From NCBI GenBank assembly GCA_014359475.1, contig JACIZI010000011.1, positions 27,808-91,807 on the forward strand: DNA of 64,000 bases. The letters are read 5' to 3'. Below the pieces are notes generated by a model. The model saw only the letters and a program-made list of their open reading frames with translations, was not told where the DNA came from and did no database searches. Both the position numbers and the translations under genes were made by a program. Shown here piece by piece: positions 60,510 to 64,000 of the stretch; position 1 is the stretch's first letter, and every line of letters begins with the position of its first letter. This DNA comes from Marinobacter sp. (GTDB lineage Bacteria > Pseudomonadota > Gammaproteobacteria > Pseudomonadales > Oleiphilaceae).

Positions 60510-62143
60510 CTGACAACAACCCGACCAATAGCCAGCTTTTCGGCAAACTCAGCTATCTGGTGGTGGATGACTTCGAAAACTTCCGCCTCTCCCTGCGCCA
60601 GATGTTGCGCAGTTGCGGTGCTGACAAAATCGAACTGGTACCCAATGCGACCACCGCCATCCAATACACCGCCTACAACCCTGTCGATGTGGTGCTTTGC
60701 GACTATAACCTCGGTGATGGCAAGAACGGCCAGCATATACTGGAAGAACTCCGCCAAAAAAAGCTTCTCAAACGGGCCTCACTGTTTTTGATGGTCACCG
60801 CTGAAACGTCCAGGGATATGGTCATGAGTGCCCGGGAGTACCAGCCTGATGCCTATCTCACCAAGCCAATCAACCGTGCCATGCTGGAAAAACGCCTCGG
60901 CAGTCTGCTGAAACAACGCCAGGCATTGCTCCCTGTTAATCGGGAAATTGACCGCGAAAATTATCCGTCGGCCATCTCCCTCTGTCTGTCTACCCTGCCC
61001 AAACAGCCCCGTTACAAAACCTGGCTGATGAAAACCCTTGCGGACCTCTATTACAAGGTGGGCGACCTGAGCAACGCCCGGAAGATCTTTGATGAGGTGC
61101 TGGAACAACGGGAACTGTCCTGGGCACGGCTGGGTAAATGCAGGGTACTGATCGCCTTGGAAAACTACGAGCAGGCAGTCAATGACCTCAAGGAACTGGT
61201 TCGGGTGCATCCTGATTACATGGAGGCCTATGATCTGCTCGCAGAGGCACTGGAAGCCATGGGACGACCCACACAGGCCCAGCAGATTCTGGAAAAAGCA
61301 ACGGAACACTCACCCCATGCGCTGCTTCGTCAAAAGCATCTGGCCAGCCTGGCCGCCACCAACCAGGACATGGAGGCGGCTGCAGAGGCCTGGCGGAGCA
61401 CGGTTGAACTGGGCACCTGGTCGATCCATGACAGCCCTGAACACTATCTGGCACTCGGGCAGTCACTCTCCGACCTCAGTGAGGGAGACCTGTCAAAGGA
61501 AGGAGCACAACGTTCGGATGAGGCCTTGCGGGTGCTGAAGCGGATGGAAAAACGCTTCCCTGACCAGGAAGCCGTTACCGTCAGAAGCCGGATTGTGCAG
61601 TCCCGGATTCACGCCGGCCAGGGTCGGCCAGGGGAGGCGGAAAAACTGATCGAGGCGGCCGAAGTAGAGATCGACCCGGAAACCATTGATGCCGACACCG
61701 GTGTGGATTTTGCCAAGACCCTTTTCCGTCTCGGCCGGGAAGACCAGGCCAATGAACTGCTGGGCGTACTGGCCAGACGCTTTGGAGAAGAGCCTGAAAC
61801 CCTGCAGAAAATCGAGAACTTGCTGGATGAGCCTGTGGGGTTCCGCCAAAAACTCCAGGCCCGTTCATTCAACCGGGAAGGCATCAAGGCATTCGAGGAT
61901 GGCGAGCTGGACAAGGCGGCCAGGGCCTTTCGGGAAGCCCTGGAAATCGTGCCTTCCCATGCTGCGCTTAATCTGAACCTGATACAGGTGTTGCTCAAAC
62001 AGCATCAGGCCGAACCGGACAACAATGAGCTCATCGGACAATGCAGAAAACACCTTGCCCAACTGAGCCACCTGCCGGCTCAGCACCGCCAGTACCGGCG
62101 CTACACAGCCATCAAGAACAAACTGGAGGGCATGCCCCAATGA
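60506..62143 (+). CDS. Response regulator receiver with TPR repeats
   Basis: A 545-residue protein. The receiver domain (about 15-135) has YLVVDDFENFRLSLRQML, the phosphoacceptor Asp66 in VVLCDYNLGDGKNG and Lys in AYLTKPIN. The rest is a chain of tetratricopeptide-like repeats (for example LADLYYKVGDLSNARKIFDEVLEQRELSWARLGKCRVLIALENYEQAVND and AIKAFEDGELDKAARAFREAL-like stretches). There is no DNA-binding output, so it probably acts by protein contact. It is coupled at both ends by ATGA overlaps to the kinases on either side. Confidence 0.88.
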   Translation: MTDNNPTNSQLFGKLSYLVVDDFENFRLSLRQMLRSCGADKIELVPNATTAIQYTAYNPVDVVLCDYNLGDGKNGQHILEELRQKKLLKRASLFLMVTAETSRDMVMSAREYQPDAYLTKPINRAMLEKRLGSLLKQRQALLPVNREIDRENYPSAISLCLSTLPKQPRYKTWLMKTLADLYYKVGDLSNARKIFDEVLEQRELSWARLGKCRVLIALENYEQAVNDLKELVRVHPDYMEAYDLLAEALEAMGRPTQAQQILEKATEHSPHALLRQKHLASLAATNQDMEAAAEAWRSTVELGTWSIHDSPEHYLALGQSLSDLSEGDLSKEGAQRSDEALRVLKRMEKRFPDQEAVTVRSRIVQSRIHAGQGRPGEAEKLIEAAEVEIDPETIDADTGVDFAKTLFRLGREDQANELLGVLARRFGEEPETLQKIENLLDEPVGFRQKLQARSFNREGIKAFEDGELDKAARAFREALEIVPSHAALNLNLIQVLLKQHQAEPDNNELIGQCRKHLAQLSHLPAQHRQYRRYTAIKNKLEGMPQ

Positions 62144-62847
62144 TCGACGAAAAACCGACAGAAGCCGGTCAGAAAGAAGACATTGCCTTCTCACTGGTGC
62201 TCGCCTCCGCAGTGCACGACATGAAAAACTCCCTGGGAATGCTACTCAACTCCCTGGATGAACTCAGGCAGGAAAACGAAGACTCTCTGGGCAACTCCAG
62301 GAAGTTCAATACCCTGCAATACGAAGCAGAAAGAATGCACAGCGATCTGGTCCAGTTACTGGGTATTTACCGCATGGATCAGAAACACCTCACTGCCCAC
62401 ACCGAAGAGCAATTCGTGCCGGACTTTCTGTCAGAACATCTGGCCCGCCACACCCCGCTGCTGGAAGGTTTGGGTATCGCATGCTCCGTAGAATCAGATA
62501 ATATCAACGGCTTCTTTGACCCGGACCTGCTCACCGGAGTGCTGAACAACACCATAAATAATGCCATTCGCTACACACGCAGCCGGATCACTCTGACTGC
62601 CCGCGAAGAAGATGGCTATCTGGTGATTGGCGTGGAGGACGACGGCGACGGCTATCCGGAACACATGCAGCGCTCCGGTCCCCTGCCGTTCAAATCCCTG
62701 GATTTCAAAAGCGGCAGCACCAGTCTGGGGCTTTACTTCGCTTCATCCGTGGCCGCCATGCATACCAACGGCGACCGTACCGGTTCCATCAAGCTGACCA
62801 ACGGTGGCAAACTCGGCGGCGGCGTATTTGAAATCTGGCTTCCCTGA
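62140..62847 (+). CDS. Small cytoplasmic sensor histidine kinase
   Basis: A 235-residue kinase from ATG 62140 (ATGA overlap with the receiver-TPR stop). A HisKA-like helix with His26 (SAVHDMKNSLGMLLNSLDEL) is followed by a HATPase domain: NNTINNAIRYTRSRITL (N box), VEDDGDGYPE (G1) and STSLGLYFASSVAAMH (G2). It has no input domain or membrane segment, so it probably takes its signal from a partner such as the receiver-TPR protein. Confidence 0.85.
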   Translation: MIDEKPTEAGQKEDIAFSLVLASAVHDMKNSLGMLLNSLDELRQENEDSLGNSRKFNTLQYEAERMHSDLVQLLGIYRMDQKHLTAHTEEQFVPDFLSEHLARHTPLLEGLGIACSVESDNINGFFDPDLLTGVLNNTINNAIRYTRSRITLTAREEDGYLVIGVEDDGDGYPEHMQRSGPLPFKSLDFKSGSTSLGLYFASSVAAMHTNGDRTGSIKLTNGGKLGGGVFEIWLP

Positions 62848-63011
62848 CTTTCAATGGTCAGGTTTTGCGCAGTAACTGGTGCCATGTCTCAAATTCCTGA
62901 GTCCGGTGCCTGTACGCTAACCCTGCAGCTTTATTCAAGGGGCATCCGGGTTGCTACCCACCCGTGCATGTGGCTGGCTCGGGGGATTTAATCACGTGAA
63001 GGAGTTCTGAC
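62848..63011. other. Intergenic region before the membrane receiver gene
   Basis: 164 bases without a gene. GAAGGAG lies seven bases before the ATG at 63012. The length suggests a separate promoter for the downstream gene, but no convincing -35/-10 pair is seen. Confidence 0.4.
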
Positions 63012-63764
63012 ATGGCTCGGGGCCGCGCCCTCATTGTTGATGATTCGTCAACGGCTCGTATCATACTGGCACGGCTGCTGGAAAGAGCCGATATCAGCAC
63101 AAAAGGTGTCGTATCCGCCGAGGAAGCCTTTACACGCCTTCAGAACGAGACATTCGATATTATATTCCTGGATCACCTGCTCCCCGGCATGGACGGATTC
63201 CAGGCTCTGGAGAAGTTAAAAAGCCAGAGCGATACCCGGGAGATCCCGGTATTCATGTATACCTCCCAGAACGCCGAGCGCTATCTGCAGGAAGCCAAAG
63301 CGAGGGGGGCCGCCGGTGTGATCGGCAAACAGGTCGATCGGGAGCACTTGCTGAAAACCATCGATGCCATACTGACAGGCACGCCCGAACCGGAGCATAG
63401 CGAAGCCCTGCTCCGTGCTGTAGAAGAGGAACCTTCGGGCGGCATGTCACCAAAAACCACCAGTACACGCCGTATTACTGGCCGCCTGGCCACGCTGGAA
63501 GTCGCTTACGAAGAAGCAGACGAAGAAATTACCCACCTCAGACACGCGTTGACCGACCTCCATGCCCAGAACGAGGCGCTACTGCAGCAACAGCGCAAGA
63601 GCTTGCGCAAGCTCTGGGCCTTTACCATCACCACTTTTGTGGTGGTGGGAGGCTACTTCGCCTGGGAACTGGGTAACACCACCGAGATTGTCCAGAATGT
63701 GAATAATCAGTTGGTGCTGATTCAGGAGATCATGAGTGGGTTGGTAGAGTTGGTTGAGCGGTAA
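63012..63764 (+). CDS. Response regulator receiver with C-terminal membrane anchor
   Basis: A 250-residue protein. The receiver (1-125) has ALIVDDSSTARIILARLL, Asp54 in IIFLDHLLPGMDGFQAL and Lys near 104 (AGVIGKQVDRE). A linker and coiled coil (EADEEITHLRHALTDLHAQN) lead to one membrane helix (WAFTITTFVVVGGYFAWEL) near residue 200 and a short tail. A receiver tethered by a C-terminal helix is unusual. The operon context suggests it belongs to the same signalling network. Confidence 0.85.
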   Translation: MARGRALIVDDSSTARIILARLLERADISTKGVVSAEEAFTRLQNETFDIIFLDHLLPGMDGFQALEKLKSQSDTREIPVFMYTSQNAERYLQEAKARGAAGVIGKQVDREHLLKTIDAILTGTPEPEHSEALLRAVEEEPSGGMSPKTTSTRRITGRLATLEVAYEEADEEITHLRHALTDLHAQNEALLQQQRKSLRKLWAFTITTFVVVGGYFAWELGNTTEIVQNVNNQLVLIQEIMSGLVELVER

Positions 63765-63773
63765 ACTGCTTTG

Positions 63774-63804
63774 GGCAGTGCTTCGCACTGCAACGATGAC
63801 CCGG
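63774..63804. repeat. 31-bp direct repeat, copy 1
   Basis: GGCAGTGCTTCGCACTGC begins a 31-bp unit identical to 63858-63888. The first part folds as GCAGTGC-TTC-GCACTGC. It is followed by a unit-specific hairpin at 63804-63826 with a 10-bp stem (GAGCACCCCG, loop AGA, CGGGGTGCTC). Confidence 0.85.
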
Positions 63805-63857
63805 AGCACCCCGAGACGGGGTGCTCGTCCTTACCTGAGAAGGCGTAGACTGAGACA

Positions 63858-63888
63858 GGCAGTGCTTCGCACTGCAACGATGACCCGG
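63858..63888. repeat. 31-bp direct repeat, copy 2
   Basis: Identical to 63774-63804. It is followed by a hairpin of different stem but the same AGA loop (CGGGGCG-AGA-CGCCCCG, 63891-63907). The rest of the window, to 64000, holds no gene. Confidence 0.85.
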
Positions 63889-64000
63889 CCCGGGGCGAGA
63901 CGCCCCGGTCGTTCGCTCCCTGACAAAGCTTCGCTTCGTCTGCCCTGCGGGCACCGGGGCTCACACTCCCGTAGGTCTCTCTCGTGTTAACTGCTCTTAA

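Overview
The window looks like a chromosomal segment of a GC-rich marine gammaproteobacterium, most like Marinobacter or a close relative. This is inferred from gene order (dnaE-accA-tilS-pyrG-kdsA-eno-ftsB-ispD-ispF-truD-surE-pcm-nlpD-rpoS, and rsxABCDGE-nth) and protein character; no database search was possible. About nine tenths of the window is ordinary, densely packed core genome with many 4-base stop/start overlaps.

Layout. 1-11.5 kb: nadC, a YqcC-like protein, parA-hda-CDP-alcohol phosphatidyltransferase-DUF2066, purM-purN, a DUF3108 protein, avtA, a DUF416 protein, dcd and apbC. 11.6-19.8 kb: metG, the complete electron-transport operon rsxABCDGE, and nth. 19.8-25.6 kb: an accessory island. 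25.9-43.9 kb (all minus strand): a chalcone-isomerase-like protein, rpoS, nlpD, a DUF368 protein, pcm, surE, truD, ispF, ispD, ftsB, eno, kdsA, pyrG, tilS, accA, dnaE. 43.9-53.4 kb: a TlpA-like lipoprotein, arsC-like, wrbA-like, a DUF2069 protein, an orphan GspE/PilB-type ATPase, a DUF3080 protein, methionine-salvage genes mtnC-mtnD-mtnB, a small repeat lipoprotein, an Smr protein and a cNMP/CBS/DUF294 protein. 53.4-63.8 kb: a DnaQ-like exonuclease, a DUF4212 protein with an ActP-like sodium:solute symporter, then a signalling cluster (symporter-fused hybrid histidine kinase, receiver-TPR protein, small kinase, membrane-anchored receiver).

The most unusual part is 19.8-25.6 kb. It reads as an integron cassette array without an integrase (CALIN-like). 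attC-like sites (two 54-nt near-identical copies, and related 84-85-nt copies) separate cassettes carrying two BrnT/BrnA-type pairs, VapB/VapC, YefM/YoeB and hypothetical genes. Most cassettes read on the minus strand, but vapBC and one brnTA pair sit inverted and carry their own operator-like palindromes. The array is interrupted by two decayed IS91-family ends, each followed by the same 97-bp block that contains an attC, and by the 3' remnant of a group II intron that ends at an attC core.

Two other non-coding signals stand out: a pair of 114-116 bp intergenic inverted repeats (10.2 kb and 35.3 kb) with different arms but related interiors, and a repeated hairpin unit at the right edge of the window.
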